Assembly: GCF_937863595.1 (NCBI RefSeq)
Contig: NZ_CALMGQ010000116.1
Span: forward strand, 1 to 41,396
Length of the DNA stretch: 41,396 nucleotides
DNA from: an uncultured Cytophaga sp.
Lineage (GTDB): Bacteria; Bacteroidota; Bacteroidia; Cytophagales; Cytophagaceae
Reading direction: 5' to 3'
In this document: in pieces, positions 1-7,272 of the stretch
Layout of the letters: each line of letters starts with the position of its first letter
Position numbering within the stretch: the stretch's first letter is position 1
Translations under genes and position numbers: made by a program
Notes under the pieces: generated by a model
Told to the model about the DNA's origin: nothing
The model's input: the letters and a program-made list of their open reading frames with translations, nothing else
Databases searched by the model: none

Positions 1-339
1 AGTATTAGATTCTCTAAACCATTTTTGAAACAATCTCTTTCTGCTATCTTCTTTCCTATCATCAGAATCACAAGTAAAACAAATTATAGCATTAGGATTT
101 TTCTTTAAAAGCCGTGTAATAGCAATAGTAATTGTTTTAGCTATTCTTGGATCAGTTTTAGATTTTTTTGTCTTTTCAGGAAAAAAGAAAAACTCATATA
201 CATTGCTTGTAAGTTCCGGATTTAGATGATAGTATAAATCGGTGATATCTAAAAATTGAAAAAAATATTTTTGCTTTGATGATGTATAAAAAACGTAAGA
301 ATTAACACCATCAAATTTGTAGCTATAAGGGCGAAGCAA
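1..339 (-). CDS. DUF6169-like protein, 3' end cut by window edge
   Basis: The minus strand is open from 339 to the window edge (113 codons, no stop). The protein begins PYSYKFDGVNSYVFYT after the start and later carries VYEFFFF, DPRIAKTITIAI and ICFTCDSDDRK. This pattern resembles my recollection of the Bacteroidota family DUF6169 (aromatic N-terminus, central D-x-R-I, C-terminal CDSxDxR); I could not run a search. The only in-frame start before the upstream stop is TTG at 337-339. AAAGGA lies six bases ahead of it, so I chose this start. It overlaps the upstream 47-aa gene by 17 bp in another frame, which suggests coupled translation. Its function is unknown. The C-terminus is missing from the window. 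Confidence 0.6.
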   Translation of the reverse strand, partial: MLRPYSYKFDGVNSYVFYTSSKQKYFFQFLDITDLYYHLNPELTSNVYEFFFFPEKTKKSKTDPRIAKTITIAITRLLKKNPNAIICFTCDSDDRKEDSRKRLFQKWFRESNT

Positions 340-466
340 ATTTGATTCCTTTCATTTTAGATTCATCAATAGGTTTTCCAGACTGCATCTGTTTTTTGAT
401 ATAGGCTTTAACCTCAACTATATCTTTTACAGATTTGATTTCGAATTTAGTGGCTGTCTTTTTCAT
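323..466 (-). CDS. 47-aa basic protein overlapping the DUF6169-like gene
   Basis: ATG at 464-466 opens a 47-codon frame ending at the TAG at 323-325. The protein starts MKKTATKFEIKSVKDIVEV, is lysine-rich and probably mostly helical, and ends KGIKFASPL. I do not recognise the family. Support for it being real comes from the normal ATG, the Bacteroidota-like codon use and the 17-bp overlap with the DUF6169-like gene downstream. A small gene placed first and overlapping a second small gene is the usual layout of toxin-antitoxin and similar two-protein modules. No known antitoxin DNA-binding motif is visible, so that role is only a possibility. Confidence 0.55.
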   Translation of the reverse strand: MKKTATKFEIKSVKDIVEVKAYIKKQMQSGKPIDESKMKGIKFASPL

Positions 467-570
467 ATTATACAAGTTAATATAAGCTGATTATTATTTA
501 AAGAATTTATATAATACCAACATTTACTTATACTTTAATTATCAGATATTTATACGCAAATATAATACAT

Positions 571-632
571 TTATTGCATATATATTACACTTATATTGCA
601 TATATATTACACATTTATTGCATAAAAGTAAC
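571..632. repeat. 22-bp direct repeats upstream of the 47-aa/DUF6169 pair
   Basis: Two nearly identical units (571-590 and 591-612) share TTGCATATATATTACAC, and a third decayed unit follows at 613-632 (ATTTATTGCATAAAAGTAAC). The period of 20-22 bp is about two helical turns, as expected of repeated protein-binding sites. On the minus strand they lie about 105-165 bp upstream of the ATG of the 47-aa gene and just upstream of a possible -7 element at 557-564. An operator role is inference; simple AT-rich repeat drift is the alternative. Confidence 0.5.
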
Positions 633-757
633 AAAATTATGTTAAAACATATACAAATGTCATCATAATTCATATTTAATACTCTAAATACCTTTTCATT
701 ACCCATTTTCTACCAATAAAATTCAAGTAACTGAAAAACAATATATTATAATCAAAT

Positions 758-779
758 ATCGAGTCCCGTCAATTCCGCA
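758..779 (+). other. tRNA-3'-end-like sequence, possible attachment-site remnant
   Basis: ATCGAGTCCCGTCAATTCC followed by GCA reads like a tRNA T-loop (TCGAGTC), the 3' strand of a T-stem (CCCGT), a 7-nt acceptor strand (CAATTCC) and a discriminator. The 5' side of the T-stem is absent (AATAT instead of a strand pairing with CCCGT), so there is no intact tRNA. Such 3' tRNA ends are typical core sites of integrative elements. The genes to the left look accessory. Chance resemblance is quite possible over 22 bp. Confidence 0.25.
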
Positions 780-808
780 AAAAGCCTTAGAGAAATCTAA
801 GGCTTTTT
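779..808. terminator. Bidirectional terminator, copy 1
   Basis: A perfect 12-bp stem AAAAAGCCTTAG / CTAAGGCTTTTT closes a 6-nt loop AGAAAT, with T-runs on both strands. It lies 40 bp after the minus-strand gene ending at 849. The same stem-loop and about 20 bases of flank recur at 1396-1437. Confidence 0.75.
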
Positions 809-848
809 CGTTTTATAGGGATTTTACTGCGTTTTCGAAGTTTATAAC

Positions 849-1298
849 TTAACTTTTAAGCTCTAAAAAATACTTTTTCATCTCCAAATAATTTGAATAC
901 GTTCCAGATGAAATCACAAGTTTTGCATCACCTTTAAATCTAATAATGATATTTTCATAGAATGTATCCATATAACCTACCGCTTTAATATAAGACGTTG
1001 CAACACCTTTCTTTATGGATATTTTTTCTACATCCATAATTTTATAAATGATATCTTTCTTCCAGAATTGTTTCACTACAACTAAATCTTTTGTAATAAT
1101 GATGTTTTTAAATGTAGAATATACAAGTAATAAACCTGGTAATATAACAATAGCAATGAAAGTCAAAATAGTATTGTCAGAGAATTGTTCATAATCAAAA
1201 TAAATGGCTGTCATTTTAAAAAGGAGCCACAAAATAATAAATACAATAATTATATTAATTATTGTATCAAAAATTGAAAAAGAACGAATTTCAATCAT
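849..1298 (-). CDS. Small membrane protein with PH-like domain
   Basis: 149 aa. Residues about 10-30 and 43-63 are two hydrophobic helices. They are followed by a beta-rich soluble part (about 65-149) with the alternation typical of bacterial PH-like domains (KNIIITKDLVVVKQFWKK, IYKIMDVEKISI, NIIIRFKGDAKLVIS). Family assignment is by pattern only and the function is unknown. The start ATG (1296-1298) directly precedes the first membrane segment. The gene stands alone, bracketed by two copies of the same terminator hairpin, which suggests a separate transcription unit and perhaps a block gained by duplication or insertion. Confidence 0.6.
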   Translation of the reverse strand: MIEIRSFSIFDTIINIIIVFIILWLLFKMTAIYFDYEQFSDNTILTFIAIVILPGLLLVYSTFKNIIITKDLVVVKQFWKKDIIYKIMDVEKISIKKGVATSYIKAVGYMDTFYENIIIRFKGDAKLVISSGTYSNYLEMKKYFLELKS

Positions 1299-1395
1299 AT
1301 TTTAACTCTTAAAAAACTCATACATAGACTGATGTTTTCATTGAAAATAATGAATATTATTGAAATGTTCCATTCATCATTACCATTCCCCAAAC

Positions 1396-1421
1396 AGCCT
1401 TAGAGAAATCTAAGGCTTTTT
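1396..1421 (+). terminator. Terminator hairpin, copy 2
   Basis: AGCCTTAG / CTAAGGCT stem, loop AGAAAT, then TTTT. From the hairpin on, this is the same sequence as 781-825, including the downstream GTTTTATAG-GATTTT. The 5' A-run is broken (CAAAC), so a T-tail exists only on the plus strand, where no upstream gene is visible. Confidence 0.5.
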
Positions 1422-1486
1422 CGTTTTATAGAGATTTTGAAAATAAACATCTATTTTTTCGAATTTAATATCCTCGCACAATACCA

Positions 1487-1518
1487 TAAAAAAATCCCAG
1501 CCTTCTCAGGCCAGGATC
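1487..1518 (-). terminator. Terminator of the DEAD-box-like gene
   Basis: Read on the minus strand: GATCCTGGCC-TGAGAA-GGCTGGGATT, a 10-bp stem with G-U pairs, followed by seven T. It lies about 40 bp after the stop of the helicase-like gene. Confidence 0.75.
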
Positions 1519-1554
1519 ATTCATAATTTATAATTCATAATTCATAATTCATAA
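1518..1554. repeat. ATAATTCAT short tandem repeats
   Basis: Four imperfect copies of TCATAATT/ATAATTCAT between the helicase stop and its terminator. The same word is repeated at 19513-19543, so it is a dispersed low-complexity motif of this genome. No function is evident. Confidence 0.6.
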
Positions 1555-1555
1555 A

Positions 1556-2881
1556 CTAGCTATCTCTTCTCTTACTCTTCTTGCCAGCCATTTTACGCTT
1601 ATCCTTATAATTGTAATTGTAATCCTTTAGATTGCTTTCTTTTTTAGCATGAAACGCCGCACCTGGAACGTATTCTTCGTCTGTATTGACACGTTTTTTA
1701 TGTTTAGACGCAGCTGCTTCATCTGTTTCGCCATTTCTATTCCCTTCGATAATTAAATCAGCAGGAAGCTCTATGATTTCCATGTTATGCCCCACACCCA
1801 ACTCTACTTTACGCACCATATTTAATTCAATATCTGTTGCGTACGTGATTGCAATGGTATTTGGCAATTCATCTACCTGCTTGCGCTCCACACGATTGAT
1901 AAACTGATTGTAATCTAAAGGCAAATCAAAATGTATAATGAATGGAATATCATCTAAATTTACCGTTACTTCCTCTTCGTTAGAAAGCAACAATACACGC
2001 ACTTCTTCATCTTGTTTGAATGCTTCAAATGAAGTAAATCCTTTTTGATTAAAAGGCGGATTAAAAAGTGCAACTGCTTTCTCAATACGCTTTTCAAGGC
2101 TTTTCATTAACTTTTCAGAAGTCACTTTTGTATTTGAAAATACAACAACCTTTGTATACGTATCGTAATCACGCAACATCAAATTGATTAAATTCAACTT
2201 CGTTTTGTAATTGGGCAATTTATATAAATGAAGCGGAACGGTATCAATTACATCAAACGAATCTAAGTCTACTTCAATCGTAGTAGAATAATTCATAAAA
2301 AAATCAGCAAGCTTTTGCAATTTATCATGCATTATTTCTGTAAAAATAACATGCTGACATTTTGGTAAACTTTCTGTAATATTTTTAACAACGGTATGGA
2401 ATCCTTGTTTTACAATCAAATCTGCATCATCTAATATGAATGCTTTCACCTGTGTTAAATTGATTGCAGACTTTATATACATTGCTTCAATTCTATCTGG
2501 CGTACCTATTACAACATCGATTCCTTCTTCTAGGAGTTCGCGTTGACCTTCCATGCCCATGCCTGCGTAAACGCCCAGTACACGAATATCTAGACTTCTA
2601 CCCAATAATCTAAATTGCTCTTCAAGGTCTTCTCCATTTTCTCTGGTAGGAACCATAATGATTACACGAGGAGCAAGTTCGAATGCGTATTTTAATTTAC
2701 CCAATACACCCAATACAAGAGCAGTAGTTTTACCACATCCTTCGGGGCCTATAACTACTAAATCTTGTCCGCCGATGATACGCGATAATGTTTTTTCTTG
2801 AACTTCTCTAGGACTTGTAAATCCCAGATCAGCCATAGCAGTATTTAATTGCTTATTTAATTTTAATCCTTCTAAAGACAC
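1556..2881 (-). CDS. DEAD-box RNA helicase-like protein with degenerate motifs
   Basis: 441 aa with the two-RecA layout of DEAD-box helicases. Visible: Q-motif region FTSPREVQEKTL (21-32), Walker A GPEGCGKTT (45-53), motif Ia PTRE (78-81), Ib TPDR (127-130), motif II DDAD (151-154), then a second RecA-like domain (about 215-360) and a basic tail (KHKKR, KDKRKMAGKKSKRRDS). Several key motifs are altered: SAT is FTE (180-182), motif V lacks its Arg-Gly, and HRxGRxGR is NRVERKQ (329-335). ATP binding may remain, but classical unwinding is doubtful. The basic tail suggests RNA or ribosome binding. Monocistronic, with its own terminator. A possible -7 element CAAAAATA (2961-2968 on plus) lies upstream. 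Confidence 0.85.
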   Translation of the reverse strand: MSLEGLKLNKQLNTAMADLGFTSPREVQEKTLSRIIGGQDLVVIGPEGCGKTTALVLGVLGKLKYAFELAPRVIIMVPTRENGEDLEEQFRLLGRSLDIRVLGVYAGMGMEGQRELLEEGIDVVIGTPDRIEAMYIKSAINLTQVKAFILDDADLIVKQGFHTVVKNITESLPKCQHVIFTEIMHDKLQKLADFFMNYSTTIEVDLDSFDVIDTVPLHLYKLPNYKTKLNLINLMLRDYDTYTKVVVFSNTKVTSEKLMKSLEKRIEKAVALFNPPFNQKGFTSFEAFKQDEEVRVLLLSNEEEVTVNLDDIPFIIHFDLPLDYNQFINRVERKQVDELPNTIAITYATDIELNMVRKVELGVGHNMEIIELPADLIIEGNRNGETDEAAASKHKKRVNTDEEYVPGAAFHAKKESNLKDYNYNYKDKRKMAGKKSKRRDS

Positions 2882-3395
2882 AGTATTGAATTGTTTAATC
2901 CGAATAAATTATTCGATTCCCTCTAAACCAGACGATTAAAAACCACATGGAATTGAATATCAAAAATACAAAATAAATAGCGGATTTAATGATAAGACGT
3001 AATATCTATGTAATTACAGGCTAATAGTAGAGATGTTTTAGTGCTGAAACATGGAATTACACGAACTAATTCAATGAAAAAAAATGAAACTAGGTAGATT
3101 TAACTAATAAAATCACTGTTTTTTTCCTCTTTTAATTCCATAATCAAAAGGCAATGAAAGCCAAGAAGATATTTATAGACCTACTCAACTTTCGTTGTCA
3201 TTCATTTTTATTGGATGATTAAAAAAATACCGTTTAATCAAACTTTCTAAAGAATAGAGAATCAAGAAATACTCTTATATAACCAATCACCTATAAATAG
3301 CGACTATTTTCTATAATTACATCTATACATGTTGCAAGAATTTTCGTACCTTAAACACGTATCATAAATTAATTCTGACGTAAATTAACCCACGT
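2882..3395. other. Divergent intergenic region, 514 bp
   Basis: Separates the minus-strand helicase-like gene from the plus-strand propeller/OmpA gene. It contains a 15-bp palindrome CGAATAAATTATTCG (2901-2915) in the helicase leader. No ORF or RNA gene is recognisable. Confidence 0.5.
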
Positions 3396-4913
3396 ATGAA
3401 ATTACATGTTTTCTTTTTAATGGTTGTAGGATTCGTTTCTCAGCACCTATCTGCTCAAGTTGTCTTTTTGAAAAACCCCATAAATACGTCTATGTCGGAC
3501 GATTTTAACCCAAGCGTTAGCGGAGATGGAAAAACATTGTTGTACGAAATGGTTTATTGGAATACGAATAAAGCAGATGTTATGATTTCATACCAGGTAA
3601 ATAATTCTTGGTCGGTTCCTGTTATTGTGCCCGGTGTCAATACACAAAGTGAAGCGCTCACAAATGGTGGATATTTCATCAATCATGCAGGTGATATTAT
3701 TTTATTTCATTCCAATCGTTTTAGAGGTATCGGTGGAACAGATATTTATTATTCAGAAAAAAATGCTGCTGGAGGCTGGTCAGCGCCAGTGAATTTTGGA
3801 AAACCAATCAACTCTACCGGAAATGAATTGGATCCTTCCCTTTCACCTGATGGAAAATACATGTACTATACGGTACTGAGTGACAAAAAAACACCATCAG
3901 GCAAACCGTGTGGTAAAATAATGGTTACCGAACGCATAAGCTCTACTTCTTGGAAAGAGCCTGTTGAATTACCATCAACAATAAACACAGGTTGTGAATG
4001 TGGCGGCAAAATTCTATCCGATAATAAAACATTTTTATTCTCTTCCATGCGCGCGGGTGGTAAAGGTGGTTATGACTTCTACAAAAGTATTCGTTCAGAA
4101 AACGGAAGTTTTAGCACGCCTGTAAATTTTGCATTTGTAAATACAGCAAACGATGACAAATACATATCCATTGCTGCAGGTGGATCGATGTTGTATTCTG
4201 ATGCTCCCGGAAAAGGAAAAGACGAACGCGATATCATTATTGCAAAAGTTCCAGAAGATATGCAGCCAGAAATGGTGAAATTATATCAAGGAAAAGTATT
4301 AAATGCAACAACAAAGAAACCAGTAGCGTCTCAAATAACAGTTACGCATGTCAATTCAGGTTTCACTACCGTTTACAGAACAACTGCAGATGGCAGCTAC
4401 TCCGTTCCCGTACTGGCATCCGGCGATTATGATGTGAGCATCTTCCCTGCTGCCCCAGGCTTTGAATACAAATCGTTTTATAATCCGACAACTACAACTA
4501 TAAAATACGAGCTGAAAGATATCAATTACGAATTAAAGCCCTTAGCAAAAGGAAGTAAAATTGAATTAACGACAATTACATTTAATGATAGTTTGGAATT
4601 AGATAAAAAATCAGAACTCGAATTAAATCGTGTTAAATTATTACTTAAAGTAAATCCATTATTGAATATCCAATTGCTTGCCTACACGGATAAAGTAGAC
4701 ATAGATACTATTCGTCATCATTCAAGAGACAAAGAAATACTCAACCTTGAAGATTCAACAATGACGTATAGCAATGATTACACTCAAGACCAAGCAAAGA
4801 TACTTAATGATTATTTGGTAAAAGCGGGCATCCCAGCAAGCCGCATGTCATACAAAGGAATGGGCGTGAATGTTGCGGAAGCTAGGAAGAAGTATGAAGT
4901 GGTGGTGAAATAA
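3396..4913 (+). CDS. PD40 propeller / CarboxypepD-like / OmpA-like envelope protein
   Basis: 505 aa. An N-terminal signal peptide (MKLHVFFLMVVGFVSQHLSAQ) is followed by repeated TolB/WD40-like blades (about 35-280; NPSVSGDGKTLLYE, DPSLSPDGKYMYYT, KILSDNKTFLFSS). Next come a carboxypeptidase-regulatory-like beta-sandwich (about 295-385; YQGKVLNATTKKPVA, ADGSYSVPV) and an OmpA-like peptidoglycan-binding end (about 388-505; GIPASRMSYKGMG). The order matches Bacteroidota PorE-type proteins minus their TPR part, so a periplasmic, peptidoglycan-linked role is likely. A link to type IX secretion is only a family analogy. No operon partner is adjacent. Confidence 0.8.
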   Translation: MKLHVFFLMVVGFVSQHLSAQVVFLKNPINTSMSDDFNPSVSGDGKTLLYEMVYWNTNKADVMISYQVNNSWSVPVIVPGVNTQSEALTNGGYFINHAGDIILFHSNRFRGIGGTDIYYSEKNAAGGWSAPVNFGKPINSTGNELDPSLSPDGKYMYYTVLSDKKTPSGKPCGKIMVTERISSTSWKEPVELPSTINTGCECGGKILSDNKTFLFSSMRAGGKGGYDFYKSIRSENGSFSTPVNFAFVNTANDDKYISIAAGGSMLYSDAPGKGKDERDIIIAKVPEDMQPEMVKLYQGKVLNATTKKPVASQITVTHVNSGFTTVYRTTADGSYSVPVLASGDYDVSIFPAAPGFEYKSFYNPTTTTIKYELKDINYELKPLAKGSKIELTTITFNDSLELDKKSELELNRVKLLLKVNPLLNIQLLAYTDKVDIDTIRHHSRDKEILNLEDSTMTYSNDYTQDQAKILNDYLVKAGIPASRMSYKGMGVNVAEARKKYEVVVK

Positions 4914-5069
4914 GGAAAGTAAGGAGTACAAAATCGGTGTTAGTTATGATCATTTTATCAAAAAACAATTACATAAACCGAACAACAAACACGACGGTTT
5001 GAGTAGCATAATAATAAGAATACCTATCGCAAACATGGATATGGATTGGTGTTTAGGTAGATACGATAA

Positions 5070-5345
5070 CTAACCAAATAAAAAAATGAATACTAATCCA
5101 ATATTTATTAAAACAATTATTAACGTTGGTAAAAAACTCTTTAATTTATGAGTATGTAAATAAGCTACATAATCATTATTCACACAAGTAATAAAATTTA
5201 TAATAAATACTGTAATTGCGATATATGAATTAGAATCTTGTTTTTTTTGATGATCATAAATATTAGATGCCATGATTATTGATAAAATAATCAATGTAGA
5301 ACCACCAATTCTCCTTTGATCAAAATTTTGCGAAAAAAAATCCAT
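5070..5345 (-). CDS. Small membrane protein, unknown
   Basis: 91 aa with three hydrophobic stretches (about 14-28, 42-55, 72-90) and a polar N-terminus. No family recognised. The start ATG at 5343-5345 is the only good one. It is isolated, far from its neighbours and AT-rich, so it could be a lineage-specific protein or a spurious ORF, although the clean membrane-segment pattern favours a real gene. Confidence 0.45.
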   Translation of the reverse strand: MDFFSQNFDQRRIGGSTLIILSIIMASNIYDHQKKQDSNSYIAITVFIINFITCVNNDYVAYLHTHKLKSFLPTLIIVLINIGLVFIFLFG

Positions 5346-5403
5346 TCTTTATAGTTATTAAATGTCAAATTTTATAACATGCCCAACCTTCATAGATTTC
5401 TAA

Positions 5404-5427
5404 GTTGTTGGCCGCTGGCACAACAAC
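5404..5427. repeat. Compound hairpin in a GC-richer intergenic patch
   Basis: GTTGTTGGCC-GCT-GGC-A-CAACAAC forms a 10-bp stem with one bulged A. It sits in a 90-bp stretch (about 5400-5490) noticeably richer in G+C than its surroundings. On the minus strand the stretch is open for about 30 codons (SHLNSNQSVVVPAANN), so it may be a gene remnant or a dispersed repeat. It is not followed by a T-run, so it is not a classical terminator. Confidence 0.4.
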
Positions 5428-5511
5428 GGATTGATTTGAGTTCAGGTGAGAGCGCGCTACCAATACAATTGCAACAAGCGCTTACTTAAAACCTAACACT
5501 TATACATTATT

Positions 5512-6096
5512 TTAAAACCGTATAAACTTCGCGCTTACTTGAATCACATCTACAAAAGAAATCGTAAGTAAAAAAATCAACAATTCTTTTTCTGAATCTT
5601 TGTAACGCATCCATAAATTATTGTTATACATCAATGTTGCAATAATAAAACATACAGCAAAAGGATAGTATAAGGAATATTCTGTTTGTATAATATATTG
5701 ACTTGCTGAAATAAGTAAGAATACCACTAATAAAAACTCCAGTATTTCGAAGGATTTAAATTCTTTGCTGTGTTTGTAAGCCAATACTCCCATTGCCAAA
5801 GCCGAAGTCACGAAGGCTAATATAAATAACATTTTAACCACTTGCTCTTCCAAATTCGGCAAAATAAGCTGTACGAGACACAACAATATAAACGTTGCGA
5901 AAGCGACAAAAACCAGGTCTTTTGTTTCCGCAGTAAGTAAATATAAGGACGCCAAGCCTCCAACAAGTATCGTTCGTATGACGAACAATACCATCATCGG
6001 CATTTCAACAATCAAAGGTAAAACTGCAACGATTAAAATTCCGGCAATTAAAAAATATGAAATTTTTTCTTTTAAGTCTTCAGCAATTTTTAACAT
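5512..6096 (-). CDS. Polytopic membrane protein, unknown
   Basis: 194 aa, almost entirely hydrophobic, with about six membrane segments (13-30, 34-53, 61-78, 89-106, 120-137, 141-157, plus a C-terminal one near 170-185). The N-terminus MLKIAEDLKEK is a short amphipathic cytoplasmic start. I do not recognise the family. It begins 4 bp after the stop of the TlpA-like lipoprotein gene and so is the last gene of the alaS operon. No terminator is evident after it. Confidence 0.65.
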   Translation of the reverse strand: MLKIAEDLKEKISYFLIAGILIVAVLPLIVEMPMMVLFVIRTILVGGLASLYLLTAETKDLVFVAFATFILLCLVQLILPNLEEQVVKMLFILAFVTSALAMGVLAYKHSKEFKSFEILEFLLVVFLLISASQYIIQTEYSLYYPFAVCFIIATLMYNNNLWMRYKDSEKELLIFLLTISFVDVIQVSAKFIRF

Positions 6097-6100
6097 AGTA

Positions 6101-7267
6101 TTATTTCAATAATTTTTCTAATGTATTTTCTAAAGCTGGGCCACGCAAATCTCTCGCAATGACAACACCATTGGGATCTAATAAAAACGTTGCAGGAATC
6201 CCTTCTACTTGATACAAACGTACCACAGAAGATTCCCACGCTTTCATATCCCCCACATGTGTCCATGTTAAGTGATCCTTCTCTATTGCCTTCAACCACT
6301 TCTCCTTACTGTCGTCTAGAGACACACTCAAAATATCAAAATTCTTTCCTTTAAAACGTTGATACGCTTTTACAACTGTTGAAGATTCTTGTCGACAGGG
6401 TCCACACCATGAAGCCCAAAAATCTAACAATACGTACTTCCCTCTAAAAGAAGACAAACTTACCATTTTACCCTTTGTGTCTGGCAACATAAATTCAGGA
6501 GCTTCTTTACCAATAGCAGCAGGATTGCCTTTTGCTTTGGCTGCCATTTGTTCTAAGTATGCTTTGTATTGCGTAACATTGCTTACCAAACTTTCTGTAT
6601 ATTTATAGGTTGGTTGCTTTTGTTTAATAGCAGTAGTAGCCGTTTCAATAAAAGCAAATTCGTTATCCCAATCTGCATAACTCAACATACTAAATACTAT
6701 AGGCGAACCAGTATTCGCAGAAATAGACTGCTCTACAAAAACTTTCATCTCTGCTTCTGTAGCCTTAATTTCATTCATGTAATTGGTTGCTAAAATAGGA
6801 TTGTTTACACCTTTTTTCAACGAATCCAACATCGAAGCTAATGCTTCATGTTTTTTATTAAAACCCAGCATCTTCTTATTGAAGTCAGCATAGGTTTCAT
6901 TTTCTTTACTTCCAGAAAATACAATCGTTTCAAATGGCTGGTTCAGATCTACCGTAAAAACAATCTTATCTGCATTCAATAATAATGGAACAAAAGCATT
7001 CTCTGCAAAACGCAAACGATAAATATCTACAGCAGGTATATTGCCGCTTAATTCAAACGTACCATCCGTTAATTTCGTTGAATCGATTACAATCCATTGC
7101 TTATCGCGTATTTCTTCTAGATATACGGCATCGCCTTTAGAATTGGTAACAGTCGCTTTAATAGAATAGTCGATGGTTCCTAGTTTACTTACTTTTTCTT
7201 TTTCTTCCGTACAAGAAAAAACAGCTATCAAGGCAACTACTAAATAAACAATAGAAAATCTTTTCAT
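6101..7267 (-). CDS. TlpA-like thiol-disulfide oxidoreductase, DUF4369 lipoprotein
   Basis: 388 aa. A lipoprotein signal with lipobox AVFSC places the lipid anchor at Cys19. An N-terminal DUF4369-like beta domain (about 27-120) and a helical linker precede a thioredoxin-fold AhpC/TSA domain (about 252-388). That domain has the redox motif WCGPC (Cys288, Cys291) and a downstream cis-proline (EGIPATFLLDPNG). Such proteins reduce or rearrange periplasmic disulfides, for example in cytochrome c maturation; the substrate here is unknown. It follows gatB by 5 bp, so it is co-transcribed with translation genes with no obvious functional tie. Confidence 0.9.
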   Translation of the reverse strand: MKRFSIVYLVVALIAVFSCTEEKEKVSKLGTIDYSIKATVTNSKGDAVYLEEIRDKQWIVIDSTKLTDGTFELSGNIPAVDIYRLRFAENAFVPLLLNADKIVFTVDLNQPFETIVFSGSKENETYADFNKKMLGFNKKHEALASMLDSLKKGVNNPILATNYMNEIKATEAEMKVFVEQSISANTGSPIVFSMLSYADWDNEFAFIETATTAIKQKQPTYKYTESLVSNVTQYKAYLEQMAAKAKGNPAAIGKEAPEFMLPDTKGKMVSLSSFRGKYVLLDFWASWCGPCRQESSTVVKAYQRFKGKNFDILSVSLDDSKEKWLKAIEKDHLTWTHVGDMKAWESSVVRLYQVEGIPATFLLDPNGVVIARDLRGPALENTLEKLLK

Positions 7268-7272
7268 ATCAA

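Larger units (their letters stand above)
467..848. other. Gene-free region, about 380 bp
   Basis: No credible ORF. It holds the 22-bp direct repeats (571-632), a possible minus-strand -7 element CAAATATA (557-564 as read on plus), a tRNA-3'-end-like sequence (758-779) and a bidirectional terminator (779-808). The remainder is very AT-rich and unremarkable. Confidence 0.6.

Noticed and set aside
720..782. Complete tRNA gene ending near 779
   Set aside because: No 5' acceptor strand, D-arm, anticodon arm or 5' T-stem strand can be found upstream; only the last 22 bases resemble a tRNA.
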